Shown here: in pieces, positions 25,171 through 33,900 of the stretch
Layout of the letters: each line of letters starts with the position of its first letter
Position numbering within the stretch: position 1 is the first letter of the stretch
Virus record (IMG/VR): IMGVR_UViG_3300030333_004348
Coordinates: 1 to 64,000 of that record
Strand: one strand, 5' to 3'
Source: a virus
Length of the DNA stretch: 64,000 nt
Made by a program: the position numbers and the translations under genes
The notes under the pieces: model-generated
The model's database searches: none
Told to the model about the DNA's origin: nothing
Seen by the model: the letters and a program-made list of their open reading frames with translations, nothing else

Positions 25171-25275
25171 GTGAGTTTATTAAACCCTAAAGGTAAGGCT
25201 CTTAAACGAAAGTTAAAAAAACCTAAGAATAAAGTGGCAAAGCCGAAAGGCAAGAAGAAGGAAACAAATGAATAA
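25171..25275 (+). CDS. 34-residue lysine-rich protein
   Basis: GTG at 25171 follows the previous stop without a gap, and the stop overlaps the next ATG by one base. The protein is MSLLNPKGKALKRKLKKPKN then KVAKPKGKKKETNE, with almost half Lys/Arg. Such short, basic proteins could bind DNA or RNA inside the head. The perfect fit between two genes argues for a real gene; no homologue is recognised. Confidence 0.5.
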   Translation: MSLLNPKGKALKRKLKKPKNKVAKPKGKKKETNE

Positions 25276-26639
25276 TGGCATTTAATGTTAAAGAAGCATC
25301 ATTTTACGACGGGAGTAGTACCCCGAGTAATGCGTTATCTGCAACTGATGTACCTATTGCTTCGCCAATAGATATAACTTTTTCAGAAAACGTTGCATCT
25401 TCATCTGTGCTATCATTTTCTGTTACCTTACTTCGAACATTAGAAGATGGAGGAAGTGAAACTCCTGTTGACATTACGTTAACTCAACCACAAACTAATG
25501 TAGTTAGGATTGATCCAACAGCGGATCTAATAGAATCTGGCAATTACACTGTCTATGTTCCTCGAAGTACTTATGGTATTAAGTCTGAGGATGGTAAAAC
25601 TTTACAACAAAGTTTTTCATTTTCATTTAGTACTGTAGCTGGATCAGGCACTGCACCTGCTCCAAGTGAAACTGACATAGATATTGCTGAACAACCAGCT
25701 ATTCCTGAAGAACTATTCCTTGTAACTAGTACACCGTCGGTGGACGCAGTTATGCAATATGGCTATGGAAGCGTGATAGCTAAATTTGACGGAAGAGTTC
25801 CTTCAACAACCACAGTAGAAGTAAGTACAAGACATCCTTTAGGACATAATCTTATACATAGTTCTCTCTGGGTTGCAAACATGTTAGAGCCTATTGTTGT
25901 AGGCTCTGAGGTCTATATTTCTAGTAAAATGCTATATGCAGATTTAACCGCAGAACAAATAGAAAATTTAACAGTTGTAGGATCTGATCCTATAACTGAT
26001 GATAGTATATTAGTTCTGGATAAAACTGCAGATAATGATGGAAACATCACGCTAGATTTTGACCCAAATACGCTTTTTGAAATAACAGTAGATATTCCTG
26101 TCAATGAACAAAGTCCAACTGTAGGATTTATGGGTTTGTTATATCCATTTTTTACGACCGTACCTGAGACTAAGCTAGAAGTTGGTCCTTTTATAGAACA
26201 GTATAATGATTTTACAATTGCTTTAGCCATATATAGACATAGCATTACTGCTGGTCAATTATGGCAAGGTACTGCAATAGATCCTTATACACCTCCGACT
26301 CGCGTTGCTGAGTATGTGATGGCTAGAACTAAAAGAGATATATTATCAACATTCTACACGGATCCAGGTGGTGCTGGTGCTGGGAGTTTAGCTCTTGGAG
26401 ATTTAAAACTTTCTGGCAAGAACCTGACATCATATCTAAATGATAGTTTAAGCGCACTAGATTTAAAAATTGTAGCTTTGGAAACTATGCTTAAAAAGGG
26501 AGACACATCTAAGTCTCCTTTCACTGATCATGGACACCAAAGTCTACCAGTTCAGACATCTGGCGCAGCATTTGGAGAGAATTGGGGTACCGATTTCGGA
26601 TCAAAGGGATTTAATAGAAACCTAGATAAGAAGACTTAG
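25275..26639 (+). CDS. Neck/tail structural protein with Ig-like domain
   Basis: A 454-residue protein. The N-terminal 125 residues (SPIDITFSENVASSSVLSFSV ... GNYTVYVP, then EDGKTLQQSFSFSFST) fit a bacterial Ig-like Big_5/SbsA domain. The remainder is a separate domain with beta-rich and helical parts, ending DHGHQSLP...GENWGTDFGSKGF. Ig-like domains on virion proteins are thought to help attachment to surfaces. It overlaps the small Lys-rich gene by one base, so they are probably coupled. Confidence 0.6.
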   Translation: MAFNVKEASFYDGSSTPSNALSATDVPIASPIDITFSENVASSSVLSFSVTLLRTLEDGGSETPVDITLTQPQTNVVRIDPTADLIESGNYTVYVPRSTYGIKSEDGKTLQQSFSFSFSTVAGSGTAPAPSETDIDIAEQPAIPEELFLVTSTPSVDAVMQYGYGSVIAKFDGRVPSTTTVEVSTRHPLGHNLIHSSLWVANMLEPIVVGSEVYISSKMLYADLTAEQIENLTVVGSDPITDDSILVLDKTADNDGNITLDFDPNTLFEITVDIPVNEQSPTVGFMGLLYPFFTTVPETKLEVGPFIEQYNDFTIALAIYRHSITAGQLWQGTAIDPYTPPTRVAEYVMARTKRDILSTFYTDPGGAGAGSLALGDLKLSGKNLTSYLNDSLSALDLKIVALETMLKKGDTSKSPFTDHGHQSLPVQTSGAAFGENWGTDFGSKGFNRNLDKKT

Positions 26640-26641
26640 TC

Positions 26642-27106
26642 ATGGCTAAGATATGGGGAAGATCATCAAAAGGGTCTCCAATAAAGAGAACTTTTGATAA
26701 GATTATTGACAATTATGGACATAAGGTTCTGTATAGGCGATATAATGTAGGAGTAGAAAGTAAGTATTATGATTCTGCTACAGGAGATAGCCAAGGTGGA
26801 CCTAAATGGACATATACGGATGAAGTAATCGAAGTTAGACATGATCCCATGTCTGTTAGAGGAGCGGTAGGAACAACAATACAAGATTCGAAGATGTATA
26901 CGAAGAGTAATGTTAGACCTAAAAGAGGAGATGTTATAATTGAATTAGATTATGATTCAATTGATGATGAACCTAGCGAATCCGATTTGTACTATGCGCC
27001 TCATAGAGAAGCTTTTGAAATTACAGAAGTAGATATCAAAAGAGGATTTAAGGGCAAGACAGAATTTTATTTACTGAGAGTGGTGCCTCACTTGGGAGAT
27101 TATTAA
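26642..27106 (+). CDS. Head-tail connector protein (putative)
   Basis: A 154-residue basic protein. It has a central IVRPKRGDVIIELDYDSI-type segment (RPKRGDVIIELDYD) and a C-terminal EAFEITEVDIKRGFKGKTEFYLLRV strand typical of connector or stopper proteins in tailed phages. The order connector, terminator, sheath fits the following genes. Assignment is by layout and position, not by a firm motif. Confidence 0.5.
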   Translation: MAKIWGRSSKGSPIKRTFDKIIDNYGHKVLYRRYNVGVESKYYDSATGDSQGGPKWTYTDEVIEVRHDPMSVRGAVGTTIQDSKMYTKSNVRPKRGDVIIELDYDSIDDEPSESDLYYAPHREAFEITEVDIKRGFKGKTEFYLLRVVPHLGDY

Positions 27107-27771
27107 TGGCAAAGAATGATACAGTTGAAATAACCTTATATAACGATGGAGTCAGTGGAGCTTCAATGCCTCTCACTATTAATGGCGAGAGTATAATTGG
27201 AAATGCTGGACCTTTAGAGTATATAAGAAAACTTGAAGTAGGATTGCATTCACTAAAACCAAACCTGCAATTTAGTGCTGCATATCCTGAATGGGTAGTT
27301 AATAAGGAATCAACCATGCAAGTAGAAAACGGTATTGTTTGGAGCGTTAATAGAATGCTTCCAGTAAATTTGGGAGGTAAACCACTAACTAATCCTGAGG
27401 CAGGAACTAGAGAAGTTAAACCCCGTCTAAGAGAAGATATTATGCTAGACGATGGTACTGCTTTAAGAGTTTTAGCTCAGAGATTTACAGTCTTTTATCA
27501 GTTTGACATTTTTGCTAAAAATCCAAACGATGCAGAAGAACTAGCAGATTGGTTTCAATTTGCTTTTATGGATCACTTCGGTGGTTTGTTTGGATCTCAT
27601 TACACTGTGTTTAGGCAAAGATCTAAAGATAAAGACGTAGAGGAATTAAATCAAAACTTCAATGTGAGAAGTATTGAGTATACAGTTGACCTAGAAAGAT
27701 ATACGGCAATTCCTCAAAGCTTAATAGATATCATTACTTTCAAGGTCAATACTGACAAAAATGAAACATAA
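27106..27771 (+). CDS. Tail completion/terminator protein (putative)
   Basis: A 221-residue protein overlapping the previous stop by one base. The second half (LRVLAQRFTVFYQFDIFAKN) and DAEELADWFQFAFMDHFG suggest an alpha/beta tail-completion domain that caps the tube and joins it to the neck. No catalytic motif is visible. It lies directly before the sheath gene, the usual place for a tail terminator. Confidence 0.5.
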   Translation: MAKNDTVEITLYNDGVSGASMPLTINGESIIGNAGPLEYIRKLEVGLHSLKPNLQFSAAYPEWVVNKESTMQVENGIVWSVNRMLPVNLGGKPLTNPEAGTREVKPRLREDIMLDDGTALRVLAQRFTVFYQFDIFAKNPNDAEELADWFQFAFMDHFGGLFGSHYTVFRQRSKDKDVEELNQNFNVRSIEYTVDLERYTAIPQSLIDIITFKVNTDKNET

Positions 27772-27779
27772 CCATGAGT

Positions 27780-27787
27780 TATAAATA
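27780..27787 (+). promoter_or_regulatory. TATAAATA element, possible T4-like late promoter
   Basis: TATAAATA lies in the 57-base gap before the tail sheath gene and equals the core T4 late promoter consensus. It is the only exact copy I noticed in an intergenic stretch. In an AT-rich genome such a match can arise by chance, so the call is tentative. Confidence 0.35.
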
Positions 27788-27828
27788 CTTAAATTATTAT
27801 TAAATAATAAATATGGAGATTAATTCAA

Positions 27829-30195
27829 ATGGCAACCCCAAAAGTAACTAGAACGCTGTTCGACAATAATCTTGATCGAACAACTCCACAGGGGCCTCAG
27901 AATAGAAGTGTCGTAATACTCGGTACTGGAACTGATGGTCCTATGTACGAAGCAGTTAAAGTTACCTCAGCAGCAGATGCATCAGATGTATTTGGCGCGC
28001 TAGGTGATGGTACACTGGTTCGTGGTATTAAAGAATGTTTTGATGCTCAGGTCGGTTCTCAAGCTGCTCCTAATGTCTGGGGTATGAGAATCGGTGGGAA
28101 CAAATCGGGTAGATCTTCAATGAGTTTATCAGATAGCAACAGTAACGTTGTACTCAATGTAGAAGCACTATATGATGGAGCTACTTACAACGGTGTATTT
28201 CTAAAGAAAGCTTTAGATACACAATCAAATGCTCAAATGATATTCCTTTGGAATCCTAAAACTCAGTTGTTTTCTAAATTTTCACCAGACTTAAATGTGA
28301 ACGACTTAGCAGCCGCTATTAATTCCGATCCTAACGCAAGTTCAGTTGTATACGCTACTCCTACAGACTTTGAAGATGATTTTGAAGTAGCAATTGATAC
28401 AGGAACTTCTGAAGGTTCGCATAGTGGTAACGATATCAGAATACAATTAGCAAACCATGCTCAAGAAATTGCAGGAAACGGTATAGAATCGATTGATTCT
28501 ATATATAGCATTAGTGATAGTGCCGAAGTTACACTAGCAGCAGGACAACAAACGTTTACACCAGGAACATTTGTTAGTGGTACAGCAAACAATAGTTGGT
28601 CTGGTATTGTAGGTAATCAAGTTGTAGCTGCAGTAACCGAAACATTACTTAACGGAGCAATAACAAATCTACAATCAGGAGATGCAGATTTTGCTATATC
28701 TGTAACATTAGACGCTAATAAAAACGAACTTATAGCTGATAATGGATCTAAATCAGTAACATTAACTTTTGTTAAAGATGATGGCACTGAGGTACCTTAC
28801 ACTGTAGATGTAGCTATATCTGGTAATAGTGTCACAGGTAGTATAACTGCCGCTGACTTAATAGCAGGTGGTTTAGCTGCAGGTGATAATACAACTAGTG
28901 CAAAAATAGAGTGGAATGAAACAGTAGCTGTTACACCTAATGCTGCACCAGGTAGTGTTACTCAATTTAAAATAAATACTGCTGAAACAGCTATAGAGTT
29001 TGGAGCTACACAGCCTTATCAACTAACCTTTAAATATCATGTTAAAAAATATTATGAGTTAGGATCAAATGTGACTGTGAATGATTCAGTATCGGGTGAT
29101 TTCTCAATTGTAGACACAACAATGACATCTACAAATGCAGAAGGAACTGGCGGAGCTGAAGTAATTTACTTTGGTTTAGAATATCAGAATATAGGTAATG
29201 ACCCTAATTGGGGTACTACAGAGGCTCCTTTCCACTTAGGTGGTGGGGCTAATGGTGCAGTTCTTACTAATCAAGATTTAGTAGGAACCTTGAACGAAGC
29301 ATATGAAAACTTTGTATCTGATTTCTTTGATATAATGTGTGTAGTAGATCTAACTATGGACGCAAAACTTGCTTCTGGCGCTTATGCTGGATTCGGTCAA
29401 CAAATGTCTACTTTCCTAGATGGATTTAATGGAGAGATGATCGGTGTGATTGGTTTTGAGCCTCTAGTTGGAACTGGAGTAGGTGGAAGAGTATTAAGAG
29501 AGAATGTTAAAGACAGGGTAACCTGGTTAACATCGCCTAATTCTCAACCATCTCCTGGAAATATAGCATCTGTACTTTCTGATTTTCATCAACCATTTAT
29601 GTATGCGGTTGATATTGAAGGTATATTCTCGGCTAACGGTGTAAGATATACAGCTATTTCTACTGCAGCTGTTGCAGGTCTAATGGCCGCAATGCCTACA
29701 GAAGAAGCTATATTTAGATTCACTGTACCAGGAATTTCAGGAATGAGATACAGATATACTGAAATAGATCAGACTACTGGTTCTAGACAGATAGATTTAT
29801 TATCTGATTCTAGAATTGCTACAGGTATGATAGACGGTGGTGTAAAAATCACTGAATCAAGAACATTAGCTAAACCTGGTTCTGATTTTGAAAACTTAAT
29901 GACAGTATTAATACTTCAAGAAGTTTTACAAATATGCAGAACTGTAGCAAAAGACTTTATAGGTAAAGTATCGAGTGAGCCTTTAATTCAAGCTTTCCAA
30001 AGTACGTTGGATAAGCAATTAGGCGATGCGATGGTACCTAGAGTCTTAAGAGGATTCAAAGCACCTATTACAATGACTCCTGGCGAAAGAGTATTGGGAC
30101 AGATTACTATCCCTCTTACTTTAAGCCCTCAATTTGAGATTAGAGATGTGCACTATAATGTACAATTAACTGCTGAAGATATAACTGCAGCTTAG
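27829..30195 (+). CDS. Tail sheath protein
   Basis: A 788-residue protein. The C-terminal 250 residues have the sheath signature: an insertion region FFDIMCVVDLTMDAK, then MYAVDIEGIFSANGVRYTAI, AAVAGLMAAMPTEEAIFRF and GGVKITESRTLAKPGSDFEN. A helix TVLILQEVLQICRTVAKDF follows, with ending IPLTLSPQFEIRDVHYNVQL, as in T4 gp18-like proteins. The middle carries about 250 residues of Ig-like/decoration sequence (ISVTLDANKNELIADNGSK). A contractile sheath means a myovirus tail. TATAAATA and GGAG precede the gene; a strong terminator follows. Confidence 0.85.
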   Translation: MATPKVTRTLFDNNLDRTTPQGPQNRSVVILGTGTDGPMYEAVKVTSAADASDVFGALGDGTLVRGIKECFDAQVGSQAAPNVWGMRIGGNKSGRSSMSLSDSNSNVVLNVEALYDGATYNGVFLKKALDTQSNAQMIFLWNPKTQLFSKFSPDLNVNDLAAAINSDPNASSVVYATPTDFEDDFEVAIDTGTSEGSHSGNDIRIQLANHAQEIAGNGIESIDSIYSISDSAEVTLAAGQQTFTPGTFVSGTANNSWSGIVGNQVVAAVTETLLNGAITNLQSGDADFAISVTLDANKNELIADNGSKSVTLTFVKDDGTEVPYTVDVAISGNSVTGSITAADLIAGGLAAGDNTTSAKIEWNETVAVTPNAAPGSVTQFKINTAETAIEFGATQPYQLTFKYHVKKYYELGSNVTVNDSVSGDFSIVDTTMTSTNAEGTGGAEVIYFGLEYQNIGNDPNWGTTEAPFHLGGGANGAVLTNQDLVGTLNEAYENFVSDFFDIMCVVDLTMDAKLASGAYAGFGQQMSTFLDGFNGEMIGVIGFEPLVGTGVGGRVLRENVKDRVTWLTSPNSQPSPGNIASVLSDFHQPFMYAVDIEGIFSANGVRYTAISTAAVAGLMAAMPTEEAIFRFTVPGISGMRYRYTEIDQTTGSRQIDLLSDSRIATGMIDGGVKITESRTLAKPGSDFENLMTVLILQEVLQICRTVAKDFIGKVSSEPLIQAFQSTLDKQLGDAMVPRVLRGFKAPITMTPGERVLGQITIPLTLSPQFEIRDVHYNVQLTAEDITAA

Positions 30196-30262
30196 TGTAA
30201 GTGTGACATATCTAATATGAGTTGACTAGGAGCTAACTGCCTCTGAGTAGTCCTTATACTTT

Positions 30263-30296
30263 AAGAACCCTGTCAATGATGGGGTTCTTTTATTTT
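30263..30296 (+). terminator. Rho-independent terminator after the sheath gene
   Basis: AAGAACCC (30263-30270) and GGGTTCTT (30282-30289) form a stem with an 11-base loop and a TTTTATTTT tract. It would end transcripts reaching the sheath gene. The tube ATG at 30309 lies just beyond; an ATG at 30276 inside the hairpin belongs to a longer frame and is unlikely to be used. Confidence 0.8.
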
Positions 30297-30308
30297 GGAG
30301 AAATTGAC

Positions 30309-30902
30309 ATGTCATTTAAATCGAACGTTGATACTAACCCAGGATTAGTTACTACTTTTGCTGGATCAGATATAAAAACAGTGTTTGGTAATGTTGAAAT
30401 TGGTAATCTTCAAGGTATTTCATGGTCCATAAACAGAGAGGTTAGACCTATATTTGTTTGTGGTGATCCTAACGCGTTAGCATATTCTAAGAATAAGCGT
30501 GGTGTTGCTGGATCAATTGTTATGACTTGCTTTGATAGAGCCGCACTCCGTGACATAATGGAGCTTTCTTCAGTACATCGTACTGATCAAAGTTTTGTTC
30601 CCGGAATGACTCAGACAGCAGGAGGGACTGGTAGTCCTTTCGGAGAAGATACTAGAGTAGCTATATACTCTGATGAAATTCCACCATTCGATATTACTTT
30701 ATATGGTAAGAACGAATTTGGAAAACAAATGGTTATGAGAATTTTTGACGTAACTATTATATCAGAGGGTGCTGGTATTTCTATTGATGACGGTATTCAA
30801 GAGGCTCAATTCACGTATGTTGCAAGACATATAGATGATTGGAGATCTGTTGAAGGACCTGCAGGCGCTGCTGAGAATAGCATTGTTACTACAATCACTT
30901 AA
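30309..30902 (+). CDS. Tail tube protein
   Basis: 197 residues from ATG 30309, chosen over the upstream ATG 30276 because that codon lies inside the sheath terminator and GGAGAA is placed just before 30309. The segments ISWSINREVRPIFVCGDPN, GVAGSIVMTCFDRAALRD, IPPFDITLYGKNEFGKQM and AQFTYVARHIDDW are shared with the next protein's N-terminal domain. This beta-rich layout is typical of tail tubes of long contractile tails. It polymerises as the inner tube through which DNA passes. Confidence 0.8.
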   Translation: MSFKSNVDTNPGLVTTFAGSDIKTVFGNVEIGNLQGISWSINREVRPIFVCGDPNALAYSKNKRGVAGSIVMTCFDRAALRDIMELSSVHRTDQSFVPGMTQTAGGTGSPFGEDTRVAIYSDEIPPFDITLYGKNEFGKQMVMRIFDVTIISEGAGISIDDGIQEAQFTYVARHIDDWRSVEGPAGAAENSIVTTIT

Positions 30903-30910
30903 TATAAAAA

Positions 30911-30948
30911 TAATACTAGAGGGTATAATAAATTACCCTCTAGTATTA
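30911..30948 (+). terminator. Long hairpin between tube gene and giant tube-domain protein
   Basis: TAATACTAGAGGGTA (30911-30925) is the exact reverse complement of 30934-30948, with an 8-base loop. No poly-U run follows, so it may act as an mRNA-stabilising 3' end or processing site rather than a classical terminator. It would separate the abundant tube mRNA from the 1683-residue gene. Confidence 0.55.
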
Positions 30949-30967
30949 ACAGTTACTGGGAGAATAG

Positions 30968-33900
30968 ATGGCCAATCCTAATGAAATTATAGATCCGCAA
31001 ACGCAGGAAAACTTAAAAAATCAGCAGGCAGAAGCTGAGGAAAGATCTAATCAGAATTTCAATATTGGAGGAGGTGGCGCAGCTGGTGATGTAGACACTG
31101 GAACATTCGGTCAGACATATACTCCTGCTCCCCCTAATACTAATATTGCATACTCTGGTTCTGACTGTAAAGCTTTTATAGTTACTTATGGACAAGTAGC
31201 TAAAGACTCATTTATACCATTAAAAAACTTATCCGCTATTAGTTACTCTATTCATAGAGATAAATCTCCTGTAAGAAGTTTAGGAAGCTATGTTGCTACC
31301 GATTATACTAAAGGCACAAGAACAGTAGCTGGAAGTATAGTTATAATAAACTTTGATAGGGCTGCTTTTTTTGAGCTAGTTAGTGGAGTTGATATCTATG
31401 GAGCTGCGGGACAGAATATAGAAGTGGCAGATAATATTCCTGCATTTGATATTATGTTAGCCTTCTCTGAGGAAAATAAGGGAAGACATAGCGCTTTATG
31501 GACAGATGGGAAAATAGGTCCACCTAAGCCTGATAATGCAGCTGACTTTTCATACATGTGGATACGTAATGTGCATTTTGTTGATGAAGGCTCAGTTACT
31601 GGAACTGAAGAAGCCTATTTAGAAACTACATTCCAATACGTTGCAGAACATGTCGAGTACTTAAGACCTAATAATGTTAATATTGGAACTTCTCCTGTTG
31701 CAAATATTGCAAGTACTGTAGGAGGAAGTCCAAGTACTACAACATATAATAGAGCTACCCCTCATAGACATTATACAGAGCAAAGAGATGAATTAGCAAA
31801 CTGGGATACCGGTCAACAACAGATGAAGTTAATATTTGATAAAAAAGAAGTTGGAAATTTTGAAGCTTCTTTTGATTATACTATTAGTACTGTGTCTAAT
31901 GCTGATGCTATTAAAACAGCGGGATCAGATCCTGCTGAATGGGTAAGACCTGATACTAATCTTATTTTTGTTGACGATGACGTCCCTGCTCATATGCTAG
32001 GAAACATGTCTAGTATAACAGAATTAACTGTAACAGGAATGCCTCAAGGAGGAACTGCAGAGGGTCCTGTTAATATTGTATATGAAAGTTTTCACCCAGA
32101 TGCAGATATTAATAATAACAATATTATTCATATTACTAATGCACATTTATTTCATGATTATGAAAGAAACTGTTGGCAAAAATTATGGGGATTAAATAAA
32201 CCACCTGTATTTGGCAATAAATTCCAAGACGATCTACATAATGTAGGTAGAGCAGAGTATGAAGAATTCGAAGAAATATTATATTACGATGGTGTAACGA
32301 TGAATCCAGGTAGTGTAGAATTTACATTACAGGGTGAAGTAGATAGTAATGCTATTGTGGGATTTGCTAATGATGTAGATGAACATTATAAAGCTATAAG
32401 TAGTAAACGTCAACACCCAGTAACTTTAACTGCTGGAGTTAATCCAGGAGATCCAGGAAAAGCAACAGTAACTATTGATGAAGCAGATGTACAAGAAACT
32501 CTTACAGAGTCGTTTGAAATAGATCTTGAGCCTTATATCGAATCCTATCAAATAAGTAGATCATATATTAATAATTCTTTTGATAGAATTGATTTAGAAA
32601 TGTGGATTTTACCAGACGACGGAGATCCTTCTGCTCTTACTACAGGGGCAGCTGCAATGCCTTATCGAGCAGATTTGGTGGATCTTCAAAACTCTACGAC
32701 GGGTCCTGATACTAATCAATTACAATTTAAAGATTTTGAATTTTATACAACTCCACAGATAGCCCCGGATCATTGCGATAATGCGGGTTATACTAATCAG
32801 GTGGACTGTACTACTAATGGAGGGGCATGGACGACTGGACAGAATACTACAGGTAAGTTTACTATCTCAGTACCTCCTACTCCTTTAATAGACAAGAATG
32901 TTTCTGGTACTAGATCTGGTCCAGGAATATTAGGAGCTAATAAACAATTTATGGCAGATAAACCTGCAGCAGGACAAGATGTTATTGAAACTACATTAGG
33001 AGTAGGAGGACCTTCTTTAAATGAAGATCAAGTAGTTTTATCAGTTAAATCTCCAACAGGTGCAGATATATCTGGGTTCTTTAGTTTAACTAAACACGAC
33101 GATGTATATGATGGTGATGGAGTTTTAGTTGACACTGAAGTAGAGATTTCAGGATATGCAGCAGAAATAACTGGTTATGAAGATAAAATTGTACAACCTA
33201 GTAGCAATACAGTATCATATACTCAAGATATAGGAACATATACTTATTCATCTGAATCTAATATCCAAGATTTTGCTTTACAAGGTGATGCGGTTGATCA
33301 TCAAATATCAGAAATAACTCAATTACTTTACGATTGGTCTGATACTGCTTATTTTCATCCGGAGTTAGTCCCAGAACAGGGATACTCTATTCAATATCAA
33401 GCAGGTACTAACAACTTTCAAGTAAGCGGTACAAGAGGTTGGACCTCAAAAGAACTAAGTCATCATTTAGGAAATATGGATAGTAGTCTAGTTCCTTTGA
33501 CAGAACAATATCCTCTTGGAGCTGGTTATAGTGAGTTTTATGATTTTAAAGCAATGGGACAAAATAATGCTGTATATGTAGAAATATGCACAGTAGAGGA
33601 CTACGTGATTGCTTCGGGAGTTAAACCAGTTACTTGGAGTAATTCTGCAGCCCATGTAGACCTACAGTCTTTTGGCATGTCATATAATAATGGTGGAAAT
33701 TTTACTATAACCGACTTTAGTTATAATCCATGGATTGTATATCAAACATATAAAGTTAAAATTTATTATGAATACAAATATGTAGGAGATATTCCATTAG
33801 GAATTGATTATACTGCTGTAGATCCAGCTCCGCTGACTACAACTATAGAACTAAATAATGCCGGTAATGACTCGTCAGCTGCTAGAGTAGTAAATGAAAG

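Noticed and set aside
30276-30308. Upstream ATG for the tail tube gene
   Set aside because: It lies inside the sheath terminator; the ATG at 30309 has a proper ribosome-binding site.
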